Source: BOG-908 sp963751795
GTDB lineage: Bacteria > Pseudomonadota > Alphaproteobacteria > Acetobacterales > Acetobacteraceae
DNA length: 64,000 bases
NCBI GenBank assembly: GCA_963751795.1
Contig: CAVVVI010000002.1
Coordinates: forward strand, 1-64,000
Direction of reading: 5' to 3'
Position numbers and translations under genes: made by a program. Shown here piece after piece: positions 8,390-17,957 of this stretch; position 1 is the first letter of the stretch; each line of letters begins with the position of its first letter. The notes under the pieces are model-generated. The model saw nothing but the letters and a program-made list of their open reading frames with translations. It did no database searches and was not told where the DNA came from.

Positions 8390-10482
8390 CTATTCCGCCG
8401 CGATGGCGTGCGGCTCAGGCTCCTCGGAATCGGCGGTGCCAGCATCGTCCTCGTCACCGGCAAGGAAGTCCGGCAGGGCCTCCGCCTCACTGGCCGGTTC
8501 GGCAACGCGCCGGCTCGGACCCGGCGAGACGCAGCGGCTCAGGCAGCCAGCCGGTGCCGTCCAGCAGCCGTTCGGCCTCCTTGGCCATTTCGGCCTTCTT
8601 CAGGTGGTCGATGAGCTGGGCGGAATGCTCGCCCTTCGCCTCCCGCACGGCTTCCAGGATGCGCGCCTTCGGCACCCGGCCGAGATAGCTATCGACGGTC
8701 GGTTTCCAGCCGGCGGCGGCCATGTCGAGACCCACGGCGTGTGCGAGCTGATCGCCGTGGGCAAACGCATCCGGCCGTCGGTTCCACGGCTCCTTCACCA
8801 CGTTGACGGTGAGCGAGGCGCAGTGGGCGAACAGCGCCGACTGGCTGTCGCTGTCGAACGCCGTCAGCGTGTCCCAAAGATCGGCCGGTGTTTCCGGCAA
8901 CTGCTTGGCCCATTGCGCGTGGCGAGCATCGATCGCCTTTGCGGAAGCGGTCTCGGCCAGGCCGGGCGCCTGTGCCGAGAAGCCGGACTGCTTCGCCGTG
9001 ATCTCCAGGCAGGTGCTGGCGGCGTAGCGGTAGAAGGCGTTGAGGCAGAGGGCGTGCAGCACCGCCTGGAACGCGACCTGCGGGTCGTTCGCCACGCCGT
9101 CGCGCAGCGCCAGGGTGCGATGGGCGGTCAGTTCGGTCACCAGGCGGTCGGACAGCGGCCGGATGGTGTCGTCTTCCTCCGGCGCTTCGGGTTCAGATGC
9201 AGATGGTGCGCCGCCGATGGTGATGACCGCGCGCTGGACCGGGATCTCCGTGCTGGTCGGCTCTGGCGTGTCGTCGGCGTCGGTCGCAGCCGGCTCGACG
9301 GGCGCTTCATCCTCGGGCCGGACGAAGCCGCGCTCGACACGCAATGCGCCGTCGCTATCGATGCTGACAAAGATGCCGGCGCGGGCGATGTCGGCCGGAT
9401 CGAACCGGATCGGCCGGTTTTCGAACGCCGCCATGGCGGTCTCGATCTCGGCGAGGCGCTGATCGACCGCCTCGGGCAAGTCGTCGCCGCCGGCGTGCTC
9501 GGCCTCCAGCGTCTCGTATTCGGTCCGCAGCGCCTCGAAGCTGGTAGCCTCCTCCTCGGTGAGTTCGGCGGTCTCGCCGACCAGGCGGCGCAGACCGGCG
9601 CTGTGGCCGTAGGGGAAGTCGGTCGCGACCGCGATCCACTTCCAGCCTTCATCGCGCAAGGTCTCCGCTTCGGCCTGGAGCTTCTCGGTCACCAGCCGAT
9701 CGAGCAGCGCCGGGTCTTGGAGCCAGCCGCCGTCATCGTGCTGGAACAGATCGCGCATCACCACGCCACCCGCCGCCTCGTAGGCGCCGAGCGCCGACGA
9801 AAAGCGCGCGGCGGTCGGACGCCCGGACAGCACCCTCGGTGAGCTGACGGCGGATCAGGTAGGGCTCCTTATTGTAGCTCCGCGAAACGGAATCCCAGAC
9901 CTGCTCCTGCCGGGCATGGTCGGCGGTGACGGTGAACGCCATCAACTGCTCCAGCGTCATGCCGTCCTCGGCATAGATGTCGAGCAGCTTCGGCGACACC
10001 GCGGCCAGGCGCAGGCGCTGCTTCACCACGGTCGAGTTCACGAAGAACCGTGCCGCGATCTCCTCGTCGCCGAGGCCCTTCTCTCGCAATGCCTGGAAGG
10101 CGCGGAACTGATCGAGCGGGTGCAGGGCGACGCGCTGGACGTTCTCGGCCAGCGAATCCTCCTCGGCGATCCCGCCGTCCCGCACCACGCACGGCACGGG
10201 CGCGGTCTTGGCCAGGCGCTTCTGCTTGACCAGCAATTCCAGCGCCCGGAAGCGCCGGCCGCCGGCCGGCACCTCGAACATGCCGGTCTCGTTGCCGTCA
10301 GCATCGACGACGGCGCGGACGCTGAGGCCTTGCAAGAGCGTGCGCCGGGCGATGTCCTCGGCCAGCTCCTCGATCGAGACGCCGGCCTTCACACGCCGGA
10401 CGTTCGACTGGCTCAGCACCAGCTTGTTGAAGGGAATGTCGCGCGAGGACGACAGGGTGATCTTCTGAACGGCAGTAGCCAT
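8390..10482 (-). pseudogene. ParB/Spo0J-like partition protein, two frameshifts
   Basis: The ATG at 10482 opens MATAVQKITLSSSRDIPFNK. A ParB/Srx nuclease-like domain follows (EVPAGGRRFRALELLVKQKR and EEDSLAENVQRVALHPLDQF, the ParB box II-type sequence), then an HTH (EEIAARFFVNSTVVKQRLRL). The frame breaks near 9790 after DRRALFVGA. The rest continues as AYEAAGGVVMRDLFQHDDGG to LPEPLRLAGSEPARCRTGQ, where a second indel near 8515 gives a premature stop at 8487. The original tail (EPHAIAAE) ends at 8390. Repaired length is about 697 aa, normal for this large ICE-borne ParB family. These proteins bind DNA and may act in element maintenance. Preceded by leader element B. Confidence 0.8.
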
Positions 10483-10567
10483 GGGAGGAGTCTCCGCGGC
10501 GGGCGGCCGAGAGCCTCTCTCTCGACCTCCAACCCGCCGCGAAAACCGGCGCAGCCCTCTTCCTCTC
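10483..10567 (-). promoter_or_regulatory. shared leader element, copy B (upstream of parB-like gene)
   Basis: On the minus strand it starts AGAGGAAGAG (10558-10567) and contains a perfect 9-bp stem CGCGGCGGG / CCCGCCGCG enclosing GGTCGAGAGAGAGGCTCTCG, which itself folds as CGAGAG / CTCTCG. The parB ATG follows within 16 nt. The same architecture with compensatory base changes precedes ardC (12023-12104). Likely a structured 5' leader or a conserved operator. Confidence 0.65.
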
Positions 10568-10693
10568 GGAGGACCGCGTCGGAAAGCCGACTACCCGGAA
10601 AGGCCCGGAGCCCGCCTTCCCGCTTTTCCGGATTTCAGACGGATCAAACGCCGAAGATGTCATCGCACCCGTCGGGCCGGCGACGAGGGCACA

Positions 10694-11065
10694 TCACGCG
10701 CCCTGTCGCTTTGCCCGGACAGCTTCGAAGAGCACATGCTCCGCCGCGCGGATGCTGCCCGTTTGCCGGGCGGCTTCGGCCCAGGTTGAGATTGGGACCA
10801 TTCCTTCGAACAGTAGGTCGCGCTCGATTCCGAGTCCGAGCGGCAGGCGGACCGACGCCATCTCCCTGAGGCTGAAGGAGCCAAGTTCAGGTTCGCCGAG
10901 ATCGGCGAGGCCGAACAGGGTGTCGCCGTCGGGGTCCAGCTCCGTTGCGAGCCAAACACCTTCACCGAGCGGGTTGAAGAACTTGACCACGGGGACATGG
11001 TCCGCCTCTGGCATACGGGCGTTGACGAGCAGGCGGTCGCGCAGGTTGGGAGTCAGGAGGATCAT
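10694..11065 (-). CDS. DUF2958 domain protein
   Basis: 123 aa, MILLTPNLRDRLLVNARMPE, with the family landmarks HVPVVKFFNPLGEGVWLATE, LFGLADLGEPELGSFSLREM and LPLGLGIERDLLFEG. DUF2958 is a small conserved protein of ICEs and plasmids usually beside ardC; its activity is unknown. Its ATG overlaps the ardC stop by 4 nt (11062-11065), so the two are translationally coupled. It is one of the few intact genes of the backbone. The 211-nt gap to the parB start (10483-10693) holds leader element B and no gene. Confidence 0.85.
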   Translation of the reverse strand: MILLTPNLRDRLLVNARMPEADHVPVVKFFNPLGEGVWLATELDPDGDTLFGLADLGEPELGSFSLREMASVRLPLGLGIERDLLFEGMVPISTWAEAARQTGSIRAAEHVLFEAVRAKRQGA

Positions 11066-12022
11066 GCCGCCCTCCTGACAGTCGAGGGTTCGCCCTGAAG
11101 AGTGGCGTCATCGACTTGCAAGAAGCCAAGGATCCAGTCCGCTGCTTTGCTCGCCTGTGAGGCAGCGCGGACGACGGCGCGGTTGTCCTCGCGCAGCACT
11201 TCGAGCCAGGAGCCGATATAGTCCGCGTGGCGCACCGTCGGGACGATGCCGAGCGAGGCGCAGCAGAAGGCGGCGTTCATCTCCGCGACCAGCTCCTCGA
11301 ATGCGTACTTCTTGCTGCCGAATGCGCCGCCAAGATCGCGGCCGAGGCGGGACGGATGGCCGCTGGCGTGCCCCAGTTCATGCAGGGCCGTGCGGTGCCA
11401 GTTGATCGGCTCGAAATAGGCCTGCGGCGGCGGGACCATGACGAAGTCTGGGCCTGGCGCGTAGAAGGCGCGGTTGCCGCCGATGCGGAAGTCGATGCCG
11501 GTCGCGCGGATCAGCGCCTCGACCCTGGGCTCGATCAGGCCCGGCAGCGGCGGTGGCGCAACGGCCGCAACCTCGCCCGGCAGGTCTTCGCATTGGGCGG
11601 CGTTGAAGACGGTGAACCGCTTCAGGAACGGGATTGCCGCGGCTTCGTCGCCGGTCTCGCGGGCGCCGTCGCTTCTCATCGTCGGGCACGAAGCGGTCGG
11701 CATAGACGACGGTGGTGCCGTGCTCGCCCTTGCGCACATTGCCGCCGAGGCCGAGCGCCTGGCGAAAGGTAAGCCAGCTCTGGGCGGGGAAGCCGTGCTC
11801 GATCACGGCGCCCCAGAGGATCAGCACATTGATTCCCGAATACTGCCGGCCGGTGGCGGCGTTCTTCGGCATGGCGAGCGGCGCTTTCGCCGCGGCCGTC
11901 CCCCAGGGCTGGACCCAGGGCACACGGCCGGCCTCCAGCTCGGCGATGATCTTGCCGGTGATTTCGTCATAAAGGCTCGCCCGGTCCTGGCCGGGGCGCG
12001 CCGAAGCGGTCTTTCTGGACAT
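11062..12022 (-). pseudogene. ardC: ArdC-type antirestriction protein, frameshifted
   Basis: The ATG at 12022 starts MSRKTASARPGQDRASLYDE. The N-terminal ssDNA-binding (DUF1738-type) domain is clear: GRVPWVQPWGTAAAKAPLAM, NAATGRQYSGINVLILWGAV and VRKGEHGTTVVYADRFVPDD. The frame breaks near 11665. The C-terminal zincin-like metallopeptidase domain is in another frame, with the HExxH-like zinc motif in INWHRTALHELGHASGHPSR and the downstream KYAFEELVAEMNAAFCCASL helix, ending at 11062. ArdC proteins protect incoming conjugative DNA from restriction in the recipient (family knowledge). One indel separates this copy from an intact ~319-aa gene. Leader element C precedes it. Confidence 0.85.
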
Positions 12023-12104
12023 CGCGGATCTCCGCGACGGGCGCCGGAAGCCTCTCTCCCAGTCCTCAACCCGTCACGGCAAACCCGGTCCGCACTCTTC
12101 CTCT
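12023..12104 (-). promoter_or_regulatory. shared leader element, copy C (upstream of ardC)
   Basis: On the minus strand it starts AGAGGAAGAG (12095-12104) and has an outer stem CCGTGACGGG / CCCGTCGCGG (one U-G pair) around an inner GGGAG / CTTCC stem. Compared with copy B the outer stem shows a G-C to A-T replacement on both arms, which keeps pairing. The ardC ATG follows directly. Confidence 0.65.
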
Positions 12105-12353
12105 AGCGGGGCGTTGCGGGGCAGCCGGCCTCGCAGAAGGGCTCGGCCGAGACCTTGGGCTTGGCCGCAGGGGAAGGCTTTCCCCTCCAAGGTTCCAGAT
12201 CGCGGCCCGTTAACTCCCAAATAGCGGGGCGCCAACTCCCAATCTGCCGGCACGAACTGCACGAGAGGCAGGAAAAATACGGGAATCTAGGAGTCATTCT
12301 CTAATTTTCTCTAATTTTCTTCCACCTCGGTTCGGATCGTGGTATGAGGCGAC
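12105..12353 (+). promoter_or_regulatory. divergent intergenic region; promoter zone of the defence operon
   Basis: No convincing gene. The left part is GC-rich; AACTCCCAA occurs twice near 12216-12242. The right end is AT-rich and holds two tandem copies of CTAATTTTCT (12301-12320), about 35 nt before the start codon at 12354. A GAGG sequence (12346-12349) four bases before the ATG can serve as ribosome-binding site. I cannot assign exact -35/-10 boxes; the tandem repeat could be an operator. Confidence 0.4.
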
Positions 12354-15300
12354 ATGGCAGAAGATATTCTCACCATCCGCGAAGTCGCCGAACTCCTTAA
12401 GATCAACGAAAAGACGGCCTACAAGCTGGCTGCTGACGCCAAGATTCCCGGCTTCAAAGTTGGGGGATCATGGCGCTTTGATCGCGCGACCATCGCAAAG
12501 TGGATTGATGGAGGAGCGGCCGTCGATCCGGCAGCGATCTCTGAGGATGCGCCAGCATCGGCCGCCGGAGCCGCGCTGGCGGCGGCCTACTATTCCCCTC
12601 AACAAGCGACCTTCTTCGCTCATCACCTCACCCTGGAGGGCACCGGCGAAGACGCTTTGGCGCAGTCCCTCTCGACCGCCCGCGTCGATATGAACCCACA
12701 CCAGGTGGACGCTGCCCTGTTCGCATTGGCCTCGCCGCTTTCCAAGGGCGTGCTGCTCGCCGATGAGGTGGGTCTCGGCAAGACCATCGAGGCAAGCCTA
12801 GTTATTGCCCAGCGCTGGGCCGAGCGCCGCCGCCGTATCCTGTTGATCGTACCGGCCTCGCTGCGCAAGCAGTGGAGCCAGGAGCTCTATGACAAGTTTT
12901 CGCTGCCCTCCGTCATCGTGGAGAGCAAGACCTATAACGAAGCACGCAAGGCGGGCGTGGCCCGACCCTTCGACCAAAAGGATAAGGTCGTAATCACGTC
13001 TTATGAGTTCGCTGCCCTCAAAGACTCCGAGATCGCGCGCGGAGGTTGGGATTTGGTGGTGTTCGACGAAGCGCATCGCTTGCGCAACGTCTATAAGAAA
13101 GACGGCTCGACGCGCGCCAAGCGCCTGCGCGAGGCCACCAAGCCCTTCTTCAAGGTGCTACTAACAGCGACCCCGCTGCAAAACTCCCTCATGGAACTGT
13201 ATGGCCTCGTCTCCGTGGTGGACGAACGCCATTTTGGGGACGAAACCTCTTTTCGGAACCAGTATGTGGCGGGGCCGGGCGCAAGGAACGGCCTGGTTTT
13301 CCTGCGCAAGCGACTGGAGTCGATTTGCAAGCGCACGCTGCGCCGGCAGGTCCAGCAGGCAGGTCTCATTCGTTACACCGAGCGTCGCCCGCTCACCTTG
13401 CAGTTCGATCCTTCGGCGGACGAAATGCGCCTCTACACGGGGGTGTCAGACTATTTGCAGCGCTCCGACACCATCGCCTTCGGCAGCAAGCCCAACCAGC
13501 TTGTGACGATGGTGGTACGCAAAATCCTAGGCTCCTCCACGTTCGCCGTCGCCGAAACGCTCTCCAAAATCATCGACCGCCTCAAGCAGATGAGGCCCGT
13601 CGATACTGAAACCGTCGCCGACTACGATGTGATTGACGAAGAAGCTGAGGAGCTTGAGGACGGCGACTGTGGCGACACAGACGCCAAGCCGCCCATCGAT
13701 CTGAAAAAGCTGGAAGCGGAGATCGGCGAGCTCGAGGGCTATCGCGCGCTCGCGCTCGCTATTGGTCAGAACGCCAAGGGCGTTGAACTGGTCAAGGCGC
13801 TGCCGAAAGTCCTTGATGAAATCGTCGCCAAGGGTGGCCAACGCAAAGCAGTAATTTTCACCGAGTCGGTGCGCACGCAAAGGTATCTCGCCGAGCTTCT
13901 CGCCGCCAACGGCTATGAGAACGACGTCGCGCTCCTCAACGGCCAGAACAGTGATCCCAACAGCAAGACGATTTATCAGAACTGGCTTGCTCGGCACAAA
14001 GGTACCGACGCCGTATCCGGCTCGAAAACCGCCGACATGAAGGCCGCCGTCGTGGAGGCGTTTAGGGATGGCAAGAGCGTCTTGATCGCCACAGAATCCG
14101 GCGCTGAAGGCATCAACCTTCAATTCTGCTCGCTGCTCGTCAACTTCGACTTGCCGTGGAACCCGCAGCGGGTGGAACAGCGTATCGGGCGCTGCCATCG
14201 TTACGGCCAGAAGATCGACGTTACCGTCGTCAATTTTCTGAACCTTAAAAACCACGCCGAACGGCGGGTACATCAACTTCTCGACGAAAAGTTCAACTTG
14301 TTCAAAGGCGTGTTCGGGGCGAGTGATGAGGTGCTGGGCGCGATTGAAAGCGGCGTGGATATCGAGCGCCGTATTTTCGACATCGTGCAAAGCGCCCGCG
14401 GCGAAGCCCAGATCAACGCTGCCTTCGACCAGCTTCAAGACGAGCTTCAGGCGCAGATCAGCGAGCAGGTGCTCGATGCACGCCGCCGGCTTCTGGAGAA
14501 TATGGACGAGCGGGTTATCGACCGCCTAAAAGCCCGCGACCAGGAAATCGGCCAACGCCTGTCCGACTTCGAGCGGCAGCTTCTTTACGTCGCCCGCGCC
14601 GAGATTCCCGACGCGCGTTTTCACCCTGACGACGAGCGGCGCTTTGAGTATCGCGGCGAAACCTATACGACCGAATGGCCCCTGGCGGACAAGAAGGGTT
14701 GGAAATTCTTCCGACTGCTGGAGGGCACGCTGGCGACCAGCCTGGTCTCCAGCGCCAAGGAGCGCCGCTTCGACGCACCTTCCTGCCTACGCTTCGATAT
14801 TGCCGCCTATCCCGGCGGGCGCCTGGCCGACGTGGAGCAATTGCGCGGCAAAGCCGGTTGGGCGCGTGTTGGCAAGCTTCGGATCGAGACGCCCAAGATC
14901 ACCCGCGAGCACCTGGTGCTCTCCGTCGCCGCAGACGATGGCACTACGATCCACAACGAGACCTTTGAGCGCCTGTTCCGCGTGCCTGCAAAAAATGAGT
15001 CTATCGACAGCGCTGCGCCCGAAGACAAGTTGAAGGAGGCTGAGGCCGAGCGGCGCAAGGCGCTACTCGACGAAGCTGAGCAGCAGAATGGTGAGTGGCT
15101 GGACCTCGAAAGCGAGAAGCTCGACGGTTACGCAGCGGATTTAGAGAGAGCCTTCGAGACGGAAATCAAAACCGTCGAATCCGAAATCCGCGAAGCCAAG
15201 AAGGCGATGCGGGGCTCCTCCCTGCCGATGGCGGAGAAGGTCGCCGAGAAGCGCCGGATCAGCGCGCTCGAAGGCAAACGCGACAAGTTGAAGGCCGAGT

Positions 15301-15422
15301 TCTTCGACCGCCGTGCCGCGATCCGCGCCGAGGTCGAGGGCATGCTCGATCAGATTCAGGAAAGCCTGAAACTTGAACCCACCCTGAGCGACCTGTTCAC
15401 GATCCGGTGGGAGGTCATATGA
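12354..15422 (+). CDS. excisionase-like HTH fused to SNF2-family helicase
   Basis: 1022 aa. Residues 1-52 are an excisionase/MerR-like HTH (ILTIREVAELLKINEKTAYK, then FKVGGSWRFDRATIAKWI). A SNF2-type SF2 ATPase follows: motif I ADEVGLGKT (residues 136-144), motif II DEAH (238-241), motif III LLTATPLQN, and motifs V-VI in GAEGINLQFCSLLVNF and VEQRIGRCHRYGQ. The ~400-residue C-terminus is charged and coiled-coil-rich. SNF2 helicases of this kind, for example DrmD of class 1 DISARM and other methylase-linked systems, translocate on dsDNA. First gene of six overlapping genes: its TGA overlaps the next ATG. The HTH may be used for DNA targeting or autoregulation (inference). Intact. Confidence 0.85.
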   Translation: MAEDILTIREVAELLKINEKTAYKLAADAKIPGFKVGGSWRFDRATIAKWIDGGAAVDPAAISEDAPASAAGAALAAAYYSPQQATFFAHHLTLEGTGEDALAQSLSTARVDMNPHQVDAALFALASPLSKGVLLADEVGLGKTIEASLVIAQRWAERRRRILLIVPASLRKQWSQELYDKFSLPSVIVESKTYNEARKAGVARPFDQKDKVVITSYEFAALKDSEIARGGWDLVVFDEAHRLRNVYKKDGSTRAKRLREATKPFFKVLLTATPLQNSLMELYGLVSVVDERHFGDETSFRNQYVAGPGARNGLVFLRKRLESICKRTLRRQVQQAGLIRYTERRPLTLQFDPSADEMRLYTGVSDYLQRSDTIAFGSKPNQLVTMVVRKILGSSTFAVAETLSKIIDRLKQMRPVDTETVADYDVIDEEAEELEDGDCGDTDAKPPIDLKKLEAEIGELEGYRALALAIGQNAKGVELVKALPKVLDEIVAKGGQRKAVIFTESVRTQRYLAELLAANGYENDVALLNGQNSDPNSKTIYQNWLARHKGTDAVSGSKTADMKAAVVEAFRDGKSVLIATESGAEGINLQFCSLLVNFDLPWNPQRVEQRIGRCHRYGQKIDVTVVNFLNLKNHAERRVHQLLDEKFNLFKGVFGASDEVLGAIESGVDIERRIFDIVQSARGEAQINAAFDQLQDELQAQISEQVLDARRRLLENMDERVIDRLKARDQEIGQRLSDFERQLLYVARAEIPDARFHPDDERRFEYRGETYTTEWPLADKKGWKFFRLLEGTLATSLVSSAKERRFDAPSCLRFDIAAYPGGRLADVEQLRGKAGWARVGKLRIETPKITREHLVLSVAADDGTTIHNETFERLFRVPAKNESIDSAAPEDKLKEAEAERRKALLDEAEQQNGEWLDLESEKLDGYAADLERAFETEIKTVESEIREAKKAMRGSSLPMAEKVAEKRRISALEGKRDKLKAEFFDRRAAIRAEVEGMLDQIQESLKLEPTLSDLFTIRWEVI

Positions 15423-16260
15423 CAAGCGACCTCATCAGCAAGACCGCGCGCAATGAGTTCCGCGAGCTTCTTGTCGGATACACGCTCCGCGAAATCGAAA
15501 TGACCTTCGATGCGGGCGGTTTAACGCCTCGCGCTGATTATCAGCCCACCGTCAGCGGGCAGCGACGCGGCCTGGTGGAAGCCTACTACGCCAACCTCGA
15601 TTTTTCCTCGCGTTCAGACGTGAAGAAGCTGCTTCCCGTCTACCAGGAGATTATCGGAAAATCTGACTCAGGCTGCCGATCGCCAGCCCACTGGGGATCA
15701 TGTCGCCACCATCAACGGCCTGGTACGTCGGATGGAGCGGGACGGCTTCCGCTATGAGGGCGGGCGGTTCGCCTCCGATGCGCTGAACGTCGTCACTGCT
15801 GACGCGCCAACACTGGTGCAACTCACCGAAGCGTACATCCAGGAGCATCTAGAAAAGGCCCGCCAGAAGATTATCAACGCCGATCCGGCGGGGGCCATTG
15901 CCAACGCCTACACCCTGGTCGAGGAGTTCCTGAAACAGCTTCTTCGCAAAACTGGAATCACCTTCAACGAGAACGAGGGCGACATCCGCGCGCTCTACAA
16001 GCTTCTCGCAGAGCCGCTGCATCTCGCGCCGAAAGGCAACTCCCTGGAGGGCTACCTGAAAGCCATTCTGGAGGGGTGTGCAGCGCCAGATCGGGGGCCT
16101 GTTCGAGCTGGCCAACAAAGCAAGCGACCGGCACGCCCGCAAGTACAACCCCGCGCCGCATCATGCGCGGCTTGCGGTGAACGTGGCCTTCACGCTCTGC
16201 GAGTTCCTGCTCGAATCCTATGAGTATCAACAAAAACGAGAAGAAAGGCGGGTGTCGTGA
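15419..16260 (+). pseudogene. Abi_C (abortive infection C-terminus) protein, two frameshifts
   Basis: The ATG at 15419 overlaps the helicase stop (ATGA). The protein reads MTSDLISKTARNEFRELLVG to PVYQEII, then an extra G at 15656-15657 shifts the frame. It resumes as ENLTQAADRQPTGDHVATIN through AYTLVEEFLKQLLRKTGITF and SLEGYLKAILEG. A second extra base near 16076 shifts it again into QRQIGGLFELANKASDRHAR and HHARLAVNVAFTLCEFLLES, the Abi_C signature, ending at 16258-16260. Repaired length is about 280 aa. Proteins with this C-terminus occur in abortive-infection contexts, but the mechanism is not settled. Both lesions are single-base insertions at G-containing spots, so sequencing error is a real alternative. 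The stop still overlaps the methyltransferase GTG by 4 nt. Confidence 0.75.
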
Positions 16261-17957
16261 GCGTGCGGAAACAGCGACTGGAATTGACGTGGATTGGCAA
16301 GCACGAGCGCCCGAACCTGGAGCCGCGCATCCTGCTGGAGGATGAAAGCATATCGTACCATGCCAAAGCGCAGGTTGCTGAGAAAGACATCTTCGACAAT
16401 ATCCTGATCCACGGCGACAACCTGCTCGCACTCAAGGCGTTGGAGCAGGAATATACGGGTCGCGTGAAATGCGTGTTCATTGATCCGCCTTACAATACTG
16501 GCAGCGCGTTCGAGCACTATGACGACGGTGTGGAACACTCGCTTTGGCTGTCGCTTATGCGCGATCGCCTGCAGATCATCGCGCGACTGTTGTCGAAAGA
16601 TGGGTCACTGTGGATCACCATTGACGACAACGAAGCACACTATCTCAAGGTACTTTGCGATGAAATTCTCGGTCGGGCAAACTTTGTTTCCAACGTAGTT
16701 TGGCAGAAAAAATATACTGTATCAAACGATGCCAAGTGGTTGGCTGAAACGCACGACCACGTTCTTGTCTATGCAAAGAATAAGGAGACCTGGCGACCAA
16801 ATCGTCTTGAGCGGACTGTCGAGATGGATAGTCGCTACAGGAATCCTGATAACCACCCAAAAGGACCTTGGAAGGCTACGCCTCTATACGCAAAGCGCAC
16901 GGGATCGGAGAAGGAGCAGGCATTCTCATTCCGGTTCAAGAACGGCGTTGTCTGGACCCCGCCTCGCGGCACCTCGCCCAGATTTCCGGCAGATGCGCTT
17001 CGTCAAATGGATGAAAACGACGAGATCTGGTTTGGAAGCGACGGCGACGCTAATCCATCGAGAAAGACGTTTCTGAGTGAGTTGAAGCTCGCAGAACCTC
17101 CAGCACCTACCGTCTGGCTCCACGCTGACGCGGGAAATAATCATGAGGCCCGCGAAGAAGTAAAAGCAATCAATCCAAATGATGCCTTTGCAACGCCGAA
17201 GCCTGAAAAGTTGCTCAAGCGCGTAGTTGCGTTGGCCACCGATCCCGGAGACCTCGTGCTCGACTCTTTCGCAGGCTCAGGCACCACCGGCGCGGTAGCG
17301 CACAAGATGGGCCGCCGCTGGATCATGGTGGAGCTTGGCCAGCATTGCGAAACCCACATCGTGCCGCGCATGCGCAAGGTGATCGACGGTGAGGATCGGG
17401 GCGGCATCACCGAGGCTGTCGAATGGAAGGGCGGCGGCGGCTTCCGCTACTACAGCCTCGCGCCGTCGCTGTTGGAAAAGGACGCATGGGACAATTGGAT
17501 CATCGCCAAGGATTATTATGACCCGGCTAAGTTGGCGCAAGCTGTGTGCAAGCTCATGGGCTTCATCTATCAGCCCGACGAAACCCGCTATTGGATGCAG
17601 GGACGTTCGTCCGAGACGGACTTCATCTATGTCACCACCCAAAGCCTGACCTATGAGCAACTCGCCGCCATAGCCGAGGACGTCGGGGACGAGCGCACGT
17701 TGCTGGTGTGCTGCAAAGCATTCCGTGCCAACGCCGACGCGTTCCCCAACCTGACCATCCGCAAGATTCCGCAGGCGGTGTTGCGCAAGTGCGAGTGGGG
17801 CAAGGACGACTACAGCCTGAACGTCGCCAACCTGCCCGAAGCGCCGCGTGGGCCGGACGAACCGGACGATCCGGCGGCTAAGCCCAAGGTGGGCAGGAAG
17901 AATGGCGGCAAGGACGCCTCGCAGGATGATCTTTTCGGCGGGGAGGCTAGCAAATGA
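16257..17957 (+). CDS. site-specific DNA adenine methyltransferase (type III Mod-like)
   Basis: 566 aa, GTG start overlapping the previous stop (GTGA). Beta-class N6-adenine methyltransferase order: catalytic motif IV DPPYNTG (residues 76-82) precedes the SAM-binding motif I DSFAGSGTTG (336-345), with HGDNLLALKAL at 52-62. The interval between them is the target-recognition region; it is noticeably AT-richer and uses ATA, TCA and AAT codons more freely than its surroundings (16640-17240), suggesting exchange of specificity. A C-terminal extension after residue ~380 (FRYYSLAPSLLEKDAWDNWI) and a Lys/Asp-rich tail may contact partners. It would modify host DNA and supply the self-marking half of the downstream Res-like nuclease. 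Its stop overlaps the next ATG. Intact. Confidence 0.9.
   Translation: MSVRKQRLELTWIGKHERPNLEPRILLEDESISYHAKAQVAEKDIFDNILIHGDNLLALKALEQEYTGRVKCVFIDPPYNTGSAFEHYDDGVEHSLWLSLMRDRLQIIARLLSKDGSLWITIDDNEAHYLKVLCDEILGRANFVSNVVWQKKYTVSNDAKWLAETHDHVLVYAKNKETWRPNRLERTVEMDSRYRNPDNHPKGPWKATPLYAKRTGSEKEQAFSFRFKNGVVWTPPRGTSPRFPADALRQMDENDEIWFGSDGDANPSRKTFLSELKLAEPPAPTVWLHADAGNNHEAREEVKAINPNDAFATPKPEKLLKRVVALATDPGDLVLDSFAGSGTTGAVAHKMGRRWIMVELGQHCETHIVPRMRKVIDGEDRGGITEAVEWKGGGGFRYYSLAPSLLEKDAWDNWIIAKDYYDPAKLAQAVCKLMGFIYQPDETRYWMQGRSSETDFIYVTTQSLTYEQLAAIAEDVGDERTLLVCCKAFRANADAFPNLTIRKIPQAVLRKCEWGKDDYSLNVANLPEAPRGPDEPDDPAAKPKVGRKNGGKDASQDDLFGGEASK

Noticed and set aside
12105..12297. Two minus-strand 62-64-codon frames upstream of ardC
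   Set aside because: No family match and no ribosome site; they overlap the ardC leader and look like GC-driven chance frames.
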